Assembly: GCF_028640845.1 (NCBI RefSeq) | Contig: NC_080541.1 | Location: forward strand, 159,782,502-159,846,501 | Length of the DNA: 64,000 nt | Reading direction: 5' to 3' | DNA from: Ahaetulla prasina | Lineage: Eukaryota > Chordata > Lepidosauria > Squamata > Colubridae | Shown here: positions 22,759 to 34,288 of the stretch, one piece after another | Layout of the letters: each line of letters begins with the position of its first letter | How positions within the stretch are numbered: position 1 is the first letter of the stretch | The notes under the pieces: model-generated | What the model was told of the DNA's origin: nothing | The model's database searches: none | The model's input: the letters and a program-made list of their open reading frames with translations, nothing else | Program-made: the position numbers and the translations under genes

Positions 22759-23340
22759 CAGGGGTCTCCAACCTTGGTCCCTTTAAGACAGCAGTTCTCA
22801 ACCTGTGGGTCAGGACCCCGTTGGGGGTCGAATGACGATTTGCCAGGGGTCGCCTAAGACCATCTGAAATATGGGAAATATACTTGCGCGTCGAAGAATT
22901 GCGCTCCAATGGTTGACTCCACAAGCCAACTGCAGGCTCTTCAAATCGCTAGCCGAATTCGGCTTCAGGCGCAATCAATTAAAAAAAAGAGAAATCTTTG
23001 CTCTGATGTCTCCCTCTCAAGCCAGCTGCAATCACTCTCAATCGCTAGCCTAATCTGGCTTCAGGCGCAATAAACTTAATAGGGGAGGAGTCTCCGCTTT
23101 AATGCCTCCGTTCTCAAGGCAATCGCAAACAGTTCAGATCGCTAGCCAATATGGCTTCAGGTGCGATAAATTCAAAACGAAAATAATTTTACGGTTGGGG
23201 GTCGCCACATCGTGGGGAATTGTATTAAAGGTGTCGCCACATCATGGGGAATTGTATTAAAGGGGTCGCAGCACTATAAAGGTTGAGAACCACTGCTTTA
23301 AGACTTGTGGACTTCAACTCCCAGAGGTTGGAGACCCCTG
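22759..23340. mobile_element. 67-bp hAT MITE split by a second hAT
   Basis: Outer ends CAGGGGTCTCCAACC and GGTTGGAGACCCCTG are perfect 15-bp inverted repeats. The target duplication GTTTAGAC (22751-22758 and 23341-23348) is perfect. Without the inner hAT and one target copy only 67 bp remain. The outer element is therefore little more than two ends around an ACTTCAACTCCCAGAGG motif. Confidence 0.92.
22789..23295. mobile_element. 507-bp non-autonomous hAT inside the hAT MITE
   Basis: Ends CAGCAGTTCTCAACCT and AGGTTGAGAACCACTG. Perfect target duplications CTTTAAGA lie at 22781-22788 and 23296-23303. It closely matches the copy at 20196-20668 but is 34 bp longer, mostly from a tandem duplication near the right end (a GTCGCCACATC-TGGGGAATTG unit present twice). 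Only a single copy of that unit is in the 20196 element. Confidence 0.92.
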
Positions 23341-23379
23341 GTTTAGACTTCAAGCAAAGGGGAACTACTGTGGTTTTAA

Positions 23380-24770
23380 TTAACGTTATCTATTTTATTT
23401 ATTTATTTCAAATCTGTAAACCACTCATTTCCCTCAAAAGGGGCTCTGGGCAATGTACAATATAATATAATTGATTAAAATAAATTGTATAAAAATTAAC
23501 ATTAAAATGTTAGGATTTAAAATAATAAAATTGTAGAATAATGACATTATAAACTTCTAAAGGATAAAAATCCCAAGATGGACCTTAATGTCCATCTTAA
23601 TGTTGGTTATTACAGGTGAGAGCGATTCTCAGGGGCTAGACAGCTCCACAGTTGCATGTCCTCTGTGCTCCCACACAAGGCTGAAGAGCCAAGTCCTGGC
23701 TCCTTTGCAGAAGGCCAAGGGAGTGGGGGCTTTCCTCACCTCTAGGGACAGAATGTTCCATAATGCAGGGGCAGGACCAAAGAAGGCTTTCTTCCTAGAC
23801 TCTGACAGATGAACTTCCTTGACTGACGGTTGTGCAGCATACCTTCCCTTCCTGAATAAGTGCGATGGGCTGAGGTGAATGGGCAAAACTGGTTCTGTAA
23901 GTATTCTGGCTTTATGCCATTTAGGGCATTATAGGTGATGAGCAACACTTTGAATTGGACCTAGAAACAAACTGGTACCCAGTACAGTCCACAGAACAAG
24001 AGTGTTATATGTGCCCTTCTTTGGGCATCCAGTATGGCTCACTCAGCCACGTTTTCTACCAGCTAAAAGCTTTCAGATACTTTTCAAGGATAGCCCCATA
24101 CAGAGTGTGTTTCAGTAGTCCAATCAAGAGATAACCAGAGCATGAGTGACCAAACAAAGAGTCTCCCTGTCCAGGAAAGGATATAATTGGTACACAACAC
24201 AGAGTTGGGCAAAGGCTCTCCAGGCCACATTTGCCACCTGCTCTTTGAGCAGGAACCTGAGTTCAAGAAGAACCTCAAGTTACACACCAGGTCTGTCTAT
24301 GGTAATGCAACCCCATCCAAGATGAGAAACTCCTGGATACAGAGGGATTCACCCTTAGCCACTCACTTCACCCAGAATGGAGAAATCCCAAAATCTTTGA
24401 CCAAAAACTATCTACTATTGACCTCACCTCATTCCTAAGAGGTCTATAAGGGGCGTGCATAAGAGTACAAACTTGCCTACTGTTCCTGTCCTATTGTTTC
24501 CTTTTGTTATATCCAATTAATACAGTTATTGCATACTTACGCTCATATATATGCTTATATATTATATAGTTATTTCATGTTAATGCTTATATACACTGTT
24601 ATGACAAAAATAAATAAATAAAATAAATAAAATAAACATAATTGGGTGTCATCAGCATATTAATTATGCCTGGTCCCGTGAAGATGGATGATCTCACCAA
24701 TTGGTTTCATGTAGATGTTAAAAAGGAGCAGGGAAAGAGCCCTGAGCCCAATTCCAATTGCTGCATCTAA
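23380..24770 (-). pseudogene. CR1 LINE ORF2 fragment, minus strand
   Basis: Read on the minus strand, 24745-24650 gives FNIYMKPIGEIIHLHGT and the catalytic YADDTQ. Farther on, the frame fragments PFLDRETLCLVTHALVISRL and DYCNTLCMG, then ITYNALNGIKPEYLQ and ALWNILSLEVRKAPTPLAF, follow the same order as in the CR1 at 6385-7812. The 3' side (23380-23450) has an AAATAAATA-type tail followed by CTGTAAACCACTCATTTCCC. Many stops and shifts make it older than the 6385 copy. It is interrupted at 24432-24640. Confidence 0.8.
24432..24640 (+). mobile_element. L3/CR1-like LINE 3' end nested in the CR1
   Basis: Sense-strand end with CATTCCTAAGAGGTCTATAA, GGGGCGTGCATAAGAGTACA, CTGTTCCTGTCCTATTG, and TTATGACAAAAATAAATAAA as tail. 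It is the reverse orientation of the copies at 16030, 51111 and 54246. It separates the YADD block of the host CR1 from the downstream coding parts. Confidence 0.8.
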
Positions 24771-27165
24771 ATTTTCTATCAGATGCCAAAATTCCTATCT
24801 CCACATTTTCCTTGAAAAATAAATGTGCGAATATAATCACTTAAAAAACAAGCATTATTTATCAGTTATCAAACTAATACACTTCATGTTTTTGACTATC
24901 TACAGAATAATTTAGTTATGAAATTTATAAGATTGGCCTTTCTATGACTTATCTCCACTTCCTGAAACAAATATGTATATAACTTAAAATGTGCTGTCAA
25001 TGAACAATAGTTTTTCAGTCTAAAACTGTTCATAAGGCTGATTTACTAACAAGAAAACTGGCATGCTGTGACAGCTGCTGTCTTCATAGCCCCAGACAAT
25101 CTGTTCTACACTAACATTGACTTAACCCTCCCGTTTATTATATGGTCATAATGAGTAAAGTCCTCAGAAATATCATTTGATTGGACATATTTGGTTGTTC
25201 TATTATGTGTACATTTCTGCAAAATCAAAACAAATTGATACATTTATTTCTAGCTAGATCAGTTATTTAATTGTGTCACTAGGGAATGAAATTTAAATAT
25301 CCAGAAATATTGTTCAAAAACATTGCACATTTTAAAGTCATCAATTGCTAGGGAAAAAGCATTCCAATTTAGCAATCTTGCAACCTTTTATGAGCCAATA
25401 GGTTGACTCCAATGCAATATCCCCTTGATGCCACACAATCTGGGTTAAATGGTAATTGATTCACCTATACCTCTTGCTCATAATATGATAGTGGTTGGAT
25501 CGTCTAGTGAGTGTGACCTTAATTATGGAATTCAGCCCTGGAGGTCCCCATATTGTCTGGTTTCAAATATCAACTTATGACAAGATTGTTCAGCTGGCCA
25601 TTTGGAAAATAACAATTTAGGAGAGTTTTAAATGAATTTTATTTACATTTTTGTACAATTTTACACCTGCAGTGGGTATATATGGAACAGGATTATATAA
25701 AAAATGATACTAAGTCTACCTGTCTTTTTTCTGTGTGAATATTCAGCTTTTACTGGGTTTCCTACTATTTGAGTAATTCAATTCTGTGTTCTACTGAGAC
25801 TATTTCTCTGGGTGTTAATGTCTGGAGGAATCATGTTCAAAAGGCTATCTTTGCTGGCCTTCTGCTTGATGAAATACTAAGCCAATGAAAATTGATATCA
25901 CTTGGGCTTTTCCTGTGTTTTTCATCAGTTCACAGTGGACAAAGATATTCTGAAAAATTGTGAAAATTATCTTCAGTTTCTAAAGCTTATCATAAAGCTG
26001 TTCAAATCCAAATCCATCTTCAAGACTTGTTCAATATGCATAACTTTACATGCAACTCTGTTTAAGTGCTATTGTGTGTTATTGATTATGTATCAACAAA
26101 TTATGTGCGTTATTGAGATACTAATTGTTGCTGTCAGCTCCCTACACCATTCCTGCTTCCATGTATTGAGAGGTGCCTAAAATTAATTGTGGCCTTCACT
26201 GACAAAAAAAAAAACCCTGGAAAAATACCACCATAGGTAGAATGACCCAAAGCCATAAGTGTTGATGTATTACCATCAGATTTTGCTTGTTTCTCTCTAT
26301 AGCCTAGTGATCAGTTGACAACAAGATTAATTGTGTTCAATTTTGATGAGACAAAATTTTCCCCCTAATGCTAATTATAATTCTTGATTTATTGTTTATA
26401 TTTTATAGAAGAACCAGAATGTTGCATTGTCAATAACACTTCACTTTTATCTATCTTTAATCTTTCATAGAATATATTTAATTTCTTTCTTCCGTCTCTT
26501 CCTGTTAAGATGAAAACTATTCTGTGATTTTCAAATTACGTGTGAAATCCACTCCTTGTCTTAGAACCACTTGATAAGCTCTATTTCTCCCATCTAAACA
26601 GTATCATGAAGTCTTTACAAATATAATTAAACTTTCTATTCCTGTTACATATGGTGCTTGGTTCTTAATTAAGCACAATATGTTTCTCTTGGCAGATCTC
26701 ATTTATATATTTCATTTCCAATGCTGAAATAATGTTTGATGATGTTGCAGGTTTCAAAAGAACATTTCAAAATTTTGTGTCATGTGTCAATATACTTATT
26801 ATTGCTATCTTCAACTATTTTGCAGAGTATTCTTACAGAAAAATATGGCAAACAATAAATTATTCTAGTTTCCTCATTTGTTTACAGTAATAATTTGAAA
26901 TTGAAAATATATTTCAATTATTTGAAATACAAGTTTTTTATCTCATTTCTGTTATCTAATCTATAGAGACTTTTTAAAAAGTTTACAGTGCATTCAAATG
27001 CATATTTTGAGGAACAAATCATGTTTCACCTGGAATATCCCTGGCCAAGCACACATAAGGATAAAGAGAGGTGGTTGCAAGCCTTAATGATTCGTTTTTA
27101 AAAATTAGTGGCTAAGGGAAAATGAGTGCAAATGCACACATACATGTATTAGAGAAAAAAGTCCC
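24771..27165. other. Repeat-poor AT-rich intron 4 segment
   Basis: About 2.4 kb without any recognisable mobile element. The ORF-like stretch 25902-26180 has no domain I recognise. Confidence 0.5.
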
Positions 27166-27700
27166 CCTGAATTTAGCAAGCTTGCCTTAAAAGAGTTCCA
27201 ATACAAATAGTGGACACAAGAGTTGTCAAATGAAGTCCAAGGCTCCAAACATTGTAGAAGGTTCATCAGTCCAGGTCCAGAGTCCAGTCACAAGGTATCA
27301 AATCAGAAGTCAAGGTACACGGAGTTTGGAAAGCTTTTTGCTAACGGAGTGACTTTAGTTTGCTGCTCTTCTTAAATAAAAGCGGTCCCAGTGTTGCACA
27401 TTTTCTTGTGAAGATCCTTGCAGAGCACTTTTGTCCTACTCTATTCTCCAGACAATGAGGCCTTGCACTGATAGGGATTAGCACTCACACTTCTCACCTT
27501 CAGAGATCAGGAGCAGTATCTCTGATGGTTACTGGACAGCCCATTTCTCTGCATGCAATAACTCCTCCTTCATCCAGCTCCATCCAATGTGGAACTGGCT
27601 GCTCATTGTGAGTCTCCGCATCTGAATGAGTCCCCCATGACATTACCATTCTCCCATCCACCTGCATCCTATGCAAAACGGCATTGAGTGTGGCATCAGG
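27166..27700. other. Possible old LTR or other dispersed repeat
   Basis: This segment has higher GC and a repeat-like texture (GTCCAGGTCCAGAGTCCAGTC, CTTAAATAAAAGCGGTCCCA) compared with the AT-rich flanks. It holds an AATAAA and no coding frame. It resembles long-terminal-repeat debris, but I see no clear TG...CA ends or target duplication. Confidence 0.3.
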
Positions 27701-27948
27701 GACATTTATGAAAATTTATCAAGATGAAAAGATGAACTGTAAAATCTTACTGGGGTTGCAGTTCCAGCTTTATACATTATGGAGACTCAATGTCAGGGAG
27801 GTCTCAATAAGCCTTCAGCCCACAAGTGAAGGGTGAAGTTGGGGGTGGCTATAAGAACTACTTTCTTGTTATGGACAGATCAGTTTCTATGATCATGACA
27901 TCAAAGATGACTGAGAGTTTTTGAATTTTACTAGTATTATATAAAGTA

Positions 27949-28078
27949 GTCCTTACTTAATGATTGCAATTGGAACTGGCAACTCCATTGATAAGCATCA
28001 TAATCATTGAGGGAAACGTTACATGATTGCAACAGACTTACAACCTCTCTTTCACTGCAGTCATTAAGTGGACATTAA
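27949..28078. repeat. Possible short dispersed repeat
   Basis: AGTAGTCCTTACTTAATGAT, then AACTGGCAACTCC and CATTAAGTGGACATTAAATG, resembles a decayed version of a dispersed squamate repeat (TAGTCCTCGACTTACGACC-like). I cannot confirm the family from one copy. Confidence 0.35.
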
Positions 28079-30507
28079 ATGAGACAATATATGCTCACAA
28101 CTTGCAGTTTTACTACTGGCTTTTCCATTTACACACATATACTTGCAAGCAGACATAATTTTGGATACTCTTTTAGAACACTACATAGAAAAAAAATATG
28201 GAAATCAATGATGGATAAGACTATCTGCCAAGATGGCAATGTTCTGTTGCATTTTTGTGGTTTTATATTGTGACTAAAATGACTATTCAGAGTCATTTTG
28301 GAGTCAGGTGGTGTTAAATTGAATAAATACATTACTCAATCATACACAGCCAATATTAAGTAACAGCTGCTGTTGGACAATGAAATAAGACTCTAATGTT
28401 CATATCATGCTTCTGAGCTAACCAGAATTTTTGGCTTGGATTCTGCATAAGATACAAGGATTCTGCTTATATTTATTTATATGTGTCTTATCGTCTTGGA
28501 TTATACTTTTAAAGAAGTAATTTATACCGGAATAAGCTTCAGGCAGTTCAGAATCCTCCTTTTGTATTAGAAATCCTTATTTTTAAGGAAGTATTAATTT
28601 TATCATGTAGATATGGGTTACCAGATCTTAATTGCAAAAATCTAGTTGTGGTGTGAGAAAAAGATTGTGGTTGTATCTTCTTATACTGCCCAGTGGTTGT
28701 CTGAATTTTAGTCACCATAAAGCAAGCAAACATTTATGTTAATAACAACCTCAATTGTATAAAACAGTTCTGAATCACAAATAAATAAAAGTGTGGTTCA
28801 AATCAGCCAAATGAAAGGTAAACCTTTTTGTGACTTTACAAGTAATATCATGAAATGTTTGTTTAATCAGACACTGTAGTTAATCATAAAGGTGAAACTG
28901 AAAGTTAGCACTGCTGGATGCTAGCATAAAAGTTAATAAATTTACCTCATAATCATTATGCACATGCTAGTTATAATAATTTACTGTCCATATCAAATCT
29001 TTATAAGCATTGTAATTAAATATAAAAATGCACATTAGAATTATAATGAGTAATTAGGGTAACATAACTAATATGCAAAAAGTCCCAAAGCTCATTAAAA
29101 TGTTAAAAGATGAAACCTGTTGTAGTCAGATTTTTTTTGCCTTTTTTTTGTATCTGTCTGAATGTCAGTATATCTTCTGTATTGCTTCATTAACTGGATC
29201 TTTTAACGACATTAAAAAAAACCCCAATCCTAGATTAAACTAAAAGTTTTCATTATTTTATCACATTTTGAGTTGGAACTCGATAGCCACAATTTATGTT
29301 CAAGGGAAGACATTTAGCCTTTTGGTAAAATATCGTGTTCTGGAAAATGGAATGAAATTGAGCCATGCCAAGTAATTGTCAGAAAATGCATTGGGTGACA
29401 AAATCATGCACATTGACTGAAACCAAAGTCCTCATTTGTTGTGGTAATAGGCATCCAGAGAAAACCTCAAAAGCCAAGAACATGAAAAGATCCTCAAGCT
29501 CATTACAAAGTTTAAAGATCAAACTTGGAGTGCATTAGAAGTGTTTTAGCTACTGTTTGCATCTCTTAGGGAAGTTTTTTAGGCCAGTCCATGTCTTGCT
29601 TGTGGTAATTCTACAACTGCTGAATAAGTATCAAGACTTTGCAGGACATCGTTGGTATTGATCACAGACTGGTGAACTAATTATGAGACTCATGAAGATG
29701 CCACCGAGCGCCTTGAGTTCTCTCAGTAAGCAAAACTGAGTTGTGCAAGTAAAATGATGCCACATGCAAGGAATAACTCCAGGTGCTAATAATATATCCT
29801 GCTCTGTGACTGAATCCTGTCAGGTGGTCATATTACCATTTCAAGAAATGCTAGAGAAGAGAAAATGTTTCTCTGCAAAAAAAAAATCCCTGCTGGACTT
29901 TTTAAAGGTTAAACAAAGCTGGAGAAGAAGCCTCAGTCACTGCATGCATTTAGGGGAAGGGGGAAAAACACCAAATCAATCCTACAGTGTAATCTCCCAG
30001 CTGCTCTGCAGCTGCCTAAGTTTTAATGTGGTTGTTTTAAGGAACAGCCAATGATAACCAGACTTTGTTTGCATCTACGACTATGGATTGGTTATAGAAA
30101 GAGCTCCAGATTTTCTCCCAGATAAATTGGGGCCCAGTTCTTTTATTAATAGCACAATGATGCTGAATTGATCCTATTCACACACACATACACACCACAC
30201 AAATCCCTTTCCAAAAACTTCAAAAGCACTATGTAAAGTATTATGAATAGCCACTAAAAGCAACTAGTTAAATTAGTTGTATGAGAGAGTTTCGTAGAGG
30301 TATCTCAAATGTATCATGTGTTAGACCACTTTTTTTTTTCCGTTTACTAGAACTATATTTTGTATTGTATTTCTTCTATATTTTCCTCTAGCTATCCTTT
30401 TGTTTAGTTGTTTTTTGGGGGGTTCATTTCCTGTTTAAACTTTCCTTCTCTCTGTCTCTCTCACACAGATACGTGTGTGTTTATAGAAGTATACAATAGG
30501 TACATGT
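28079..30507. other. Repeat-poor AT-rich intron 4 segment
   Basis: About 2.4 kb free of recognisable repeats. The part 28840-29110 is very AT-rich with many TAATTA/ATTA-type motifs. No exon is seen. Confidence 0.5.
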
Positions 30508-30547
30508 ATGTATGTATGTCTATATGTATGTATGTATATATATATGC

Positions 30548-30578
<31 letters not shown>

Positions 30579-30584
30579 TGTATG
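30508..30584. repeat. (TATG)n microsatellite
   Basis: TATG units with a short TA interruption. The array continues beyond the SINE fragment at 30640-30658, so the SINE inserted into it. Confidence 0.9.
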
Positions 30585-30638
30585 TATAGAGTCGGCAACG
30601 ACTAGCACGTATCTGCGAGGGGAACCTTTACCTTTTAC
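30585..30638 (+). mobile_element. Sauria SINE 3' fragment within a microsatellite
   Basis: GAGTCGGCAACGACTAGCAC, GTATCTGCGAGGGGAACC and TTTACCTTTTAC match the last ~55 bp of the SINE at 14481-14837. TATG repeats lie on both sides. It is a severely 5'-truncated insertion. Confidence 0.85.
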
Positions 30639-30656
30639 TTTATGTATGTATGTATT

Positions 30657-30758
<102 letters not shown>

Positions 30759-30804
30759 TCTTTGGTTGTTCGGGTTTTCTCCCGTGTAAAATTGGAAGTG
30801 TCTT

Positions 30805-30841
30805 GGCGACGTTTCGACGAAGTCTCATTCGTCATCTTCAG
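30805..30841 (-). ncRNA. Hammerhead-like motif, PLE 3' terminal repeat
   Basis: Minus-strand sense: CTGAAGA, one extra T, a 6-bp stem GACGAA/TTCGTC around a TGAGAC loop, then GAAAC and GTC. This follows the hammerhead catalytic core order CUGANGA-stem II-GAAAC-GUC, except for the bulged base before stem II. Helix I is weak as I read it. The ORF stop (KPEDDE, TGA) lies inside it. Confidence 0.45.
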
Positions 30842-31800
30842 GCTTCAGCTTCGTGCTTCTGGGAGCAATGTGTGATCGCAGCTGTTTCTTCCTTTTAACT
30901 GCTAGTGGGGGTTTGAACTGATTGGGTGGGAGCTTGGCTGTGCTCTGATTGGATGGGGTTTTTTCTGTGCTCTGATTGGCTGGGGGTGTGTCCTGTGTTG
31001 GTGGGGGCTTGGTTGTGCTCAGTCTAATCTGTGCTGCAGGGGGATTTGAGCTGGTGAGCTGCACTGCTGCTGTTTGGCTTCGTGGTCGTGGTCGTGCTAC
31101 ATCTTCGTAGTGGGTGTCAGTCTGCTGCATGTATGGATTGGAGGGGTTTGAAGTGGCTAATGTTGCAGCTGCGGTCTGGCTTCTGGTCCTTGGTCGTGCT
31201 TCCTGATCAGTGTGGGTTTGGGTGTGCTTTCTGGGTGGATGTGGTGGTGACATCCTGTGTGGACCTCGTGAGTGTGGGTCTGGTGTCATTCCTCGTGTTA
31301 GGGACACGTTTGTCAATAAGGGCAGGTTTCCAAATGGCTGGTAGGTGGGAGGTATCATCTCGTTTGTTCATGCTGTGTGGGCGTTTTTCTATCTCGATGG
31401 CTTCTCTGATTATTCTGTTGTTAAAGTGTTCAGTTTTGGCGATAGTTCTGGTCTTTTTAAAGTCAATATCGTGTCCTGTGACTTTAAAGTGTTGGACCAG
31501 GAAGAAGTTGGTTCCTCTTTTTGAATGAGTTCTTGTGTTCTTCAATGCGTGCACTTATTCTTCTGTTGGTTTGTCCAATGTATGTGGTGGGGCAGGCGGT
31601 GCATGGGATTTCATATACTCCTTGATTTTCTAACTCAATTTTGTCTTTGGGGTTTCTTAGGATGGTGGATATTTTTGGTTTGTGCAGAATGCTGTCTTGA
31701 TGTTATGTTTGTGGAGGATCTTGCTGATTCTGTCTGTGGTGCCTTTTATATATGGGAGGAGGGCTGTGCCATTTTCTTGCTCTCTGTCTTGGGTTTTAGT
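30825..31800 (-). pseudogene. PLE GIY-YIG endonuclease and C-terminal tail, frameshifted copy
   Basis: The same product as in 35022-36114 but broken. The GVYEIPC-type region lies near 31625-31560. The piece VQHFKVTGHDIDFKKTRTI is in 31554-31207. The Pro/Thr/Gln-rich tail with two ARPR(T/P)RSQTAA repeats is in 31358-30825 and ends KLKPEDDE then TGA. Single-base losses in T and G runs relative to the 35 kb copy cause the shifts. Confidence 0.8.
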
Positions 31801-31918
31801 GGGGGTTCTTTTGGATTAGTTTGGTAATCTTATTTCTCTGGAATCCATTGGATGTTAGTACGTTTGTGAGAGTGTGTAGTTCGGTTTTAGGTGTTGTTCG
31901 TCAGCTAAGCATTTTGTT

Positions 31919-33711
31919 CTAGAGATGAGTGTCTTGGCTACGGAGTTGATCTGTGCTGGGTGGTGGTGTGAGAGTGCATGCAGATAGCGGTTTGTGTGTG
32001 TTTTCTTCTGGTAGATGGTGTGTCCTAGGGAGCCATTGGGTTTCTTGTAGACTAAGACATCTAGGAAGGAAGTTGGTTGTTAACTTCTGTTTCCATGGTG
32101 AACTGTATTTTGGGGTGTAGGCTATTGAGGTGTGTGAGGAAGTTTTCAAGTTTTTCTTTCCCGTGTGGCCAGATTATGAAGGTGTCGTCTACGTATCTGA
32201 GCCAGAGTTTGGGTTTGTGATCAGATTTTTCTAGTGCTTGGGTTTCAAAGTGTTCCATGTAGAGGTTGGCAATGACAGGTGAGAGGGTGATCCCATGGGT
32301 GCGCCTTCTATTTGTTTGTATTTTTGTCCGTTATAGATGAAGTATGTGTTGGATAGGCAGTGGTTGGTCAGATCTAGTATGTGCTTGGGGGGGTTATATT
32401 TGTTTTGGATAGCTGTCAAGGCTTCTTTGATTGGCACTTGGGTGAAGAGGATATGACATCAAAGCTCACGAGTAGGTCGCTGGGCTGTAAGTTTTGTTTC
32501 TTTATGATCTCTATGAACTGGAATGAGTTTTTACGTGTGAGGCGATGGATTCTGCATAGGGCTGTAGTTGTTTGGCGAGAAATTTGGCTAGGTTTTGTAG
32601 AGGTGAGCCTATGGAGCTGACTATGGGTCTGAGTGGGGGTTCCTTCTTTGTGTATCTTGGGAGGCCGTGAGCTTAGGGCATCTGGATGATTTCTCTCTGG
32701 GAATGATTCTTTGTTGGATTTCTTCGCTGATGGGGAGGCTTTTATTTTGGATCTAGTGGTTTTTCTAGGTAGGTGGTGGGGTCTGTTTTAGGGGCTTGTA
32801 TGCAGGGTCTTGGAGTAGGTTGGTTAATTTGGTTTGGTAGTCAGATGTGTTCATAACCACCGTGGCGTTGCCCTTGTCTGCTGGTAGGATTATTATGCTG
32901 GTATCTTTTTTCAGGTTAAGTAGTGCTGTCTGTTCCTCTTTGGGTAAGTTGCTTTTGGGTGGCTTGCTGCTGCAGAGGATGTTGGTGATTTCGAGTCTGA
33001 TTTTGTTAGCGTCATCGGGGTTGATTTTGGTCAGGCTGGTTTCAACTCCGCATATAATGGTCTCAGTGGGGATGTATTTGGGAGTGACTGCAAAGTTGAA
33101 TCCTTTGGAAAGGACATCGGTTTCAGCTTTGGTGAGGATCCTATCTGAGATGTTATGCACTGTTTGTTTCATGTGTTGCTGTGAGGGTGGAGGGGTTTGT
33201 TTCTGGCGTTCTTGTAGTCTTGAGTTTGTTGGTGTGCGTGTCTGTCTTGAGGGTGGTCTGTGTTTGGCTCTCCAGACGGCAAGTTGTTTTGGATTTGTCC
33301 CAAAGTGCGGGTGCATCTTGTTGCTGAGTTTGAGGTGAAGTGTGAGGAGATCTTTGTTGATTTGATCTAGGAGGAATCTTTTGTGTGAAGTTCATTTCTG
33401 ATTAAGGCCAATTCTGTTCTTTTTAGGATGCGTTTGGTGGCTGCAGAGTTGGAGTGGAATTTCAATTGGAAGCATTTGGGGATTAAATTTTCATCGCGGC
33501 AGTTTCGTAGGAATGCGAGGTCACATAAAATGGAAGCTCTTTGGACTTCTAGTTTTTCATAGGTCCTGGTCAGATGGTGGATTTCCTCCCCGTAGAGGTG
33601 CAATATTTGTTTTCTGAGGTTTTCACGGGTGTTTGTATATAGGTCTTTGGTTGTTGGGTTTTCTCCGTGTAAAATTGGAAGTGTCTTGGCGACGTTTCGA
33701 CGAAGTCTCAT
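31919..33711 (-). pseudogene. Penelope-type reverse transcriptase, frameshifted
   Basis: Frame fragments in order on the minus strand. First is a leader with [14 protein letters not shown] and ILHLYGEEIHHLTRTYEKL (33711-33367). Then comes a basic, Thr/Gln-rich stretch and an N-terminal RT region with LPADKGNATVVMN (33316-32765). Next is IEGAPMGSP (32437-32231), then the catalytic RYVDDTFIIW (32258-32061), and finally ENTHKPLSACTL (32149-31919). ADKGN, GAPMGSP and YVDD are the motifs of Penelope RTs, which are related to telomerase RT. The breaks lie between most blocks, so no full protein can be made from this copy as written. Confidence 0.85.
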
Positions 33712-33724
33712 TCGTCATCTTCAG
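33688..33724 (-). ncRNA. Hammerhead-like motif, PLE 5' terminal repeat
   Basis: Identical to the motif at 30805-30841, in the upstream terminal repeat of the same element. The identity between repeats argues for a conserved role or a recent origin. Confidence 0.45.
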
Positions 33725-34172
33725 GCTTCAACCGTGCTTCTGGGAGCAATGTGTGATCGCAGCTGTTTCTTCCTTTTAACTGCTAGTGGGGTTTGAACTG
33801 ATTGGGTGGGAGCTTGGCTGTGCTCTGATTGGATGGGGTTTTCTGTGCTCTGATTGGCTGGGGTGTGTCCTGTGTTGGTGGGGGCTTGGTTGTGCTCAGT
33901 CTAATCTGTGCTGCAGGGGATTTGAGCTGGTGAGCTGCATAGCTATTGTTTGGCTTTGTAGTCGTGCTACATCTTCATAGTGGGTGTCAGTCTGCTGCAT
34001 GAATGGATTGGAGGGGTTTGAAATGGCTAATGTTGCAGCTGCGGTCTGGCTTCTGGTCCTTGGTCGTGCTTCATGATCAGTGTGGGTTTGGGTCTGCTTT
34101 CTGGGTGGATGTGCGGTGGTGACATCCTGTGTGGACCTTGTGAGTGTGGGTCTGGTGTCATTCCTCGTGTTA

Positions 34173-34256
34173 GTCGCCAAGACACTTCCAATTTTACACG
34201 GGAGAAAACCCGAACAACCAAAGACCTATATACAAACACCCGTGAAAACCTCAGAA

Positions 34257-34262
<6 letters not shown>
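34173..34262 (+). mobile_element. Inverted 90-bp PLE 5' fragment
   Basis: Plus-strand sense copy of the element start, from GTCGCCAAGACACTTCC to AAACCTCAGAAAACAAATA. Its first base coincides with the GTC at the end of the hammerhead-like core. With the following minus-strand copy it forms perfect 60-bp inverted arms (34173-34232 and 34283-34342) around a (TA)n. Confidence 0.9.

Positions 34263-34282
<20 letters not shown>

Positions 34283-34288
<6 letters not shown>

Noticed and set aside
31082..33338. Plus-strand hydrophobic open frames (for example 31525-31827, 32847-33338)
   Set aside because: They are antisense shadows of the Penelope coding sequence on the minus strand.
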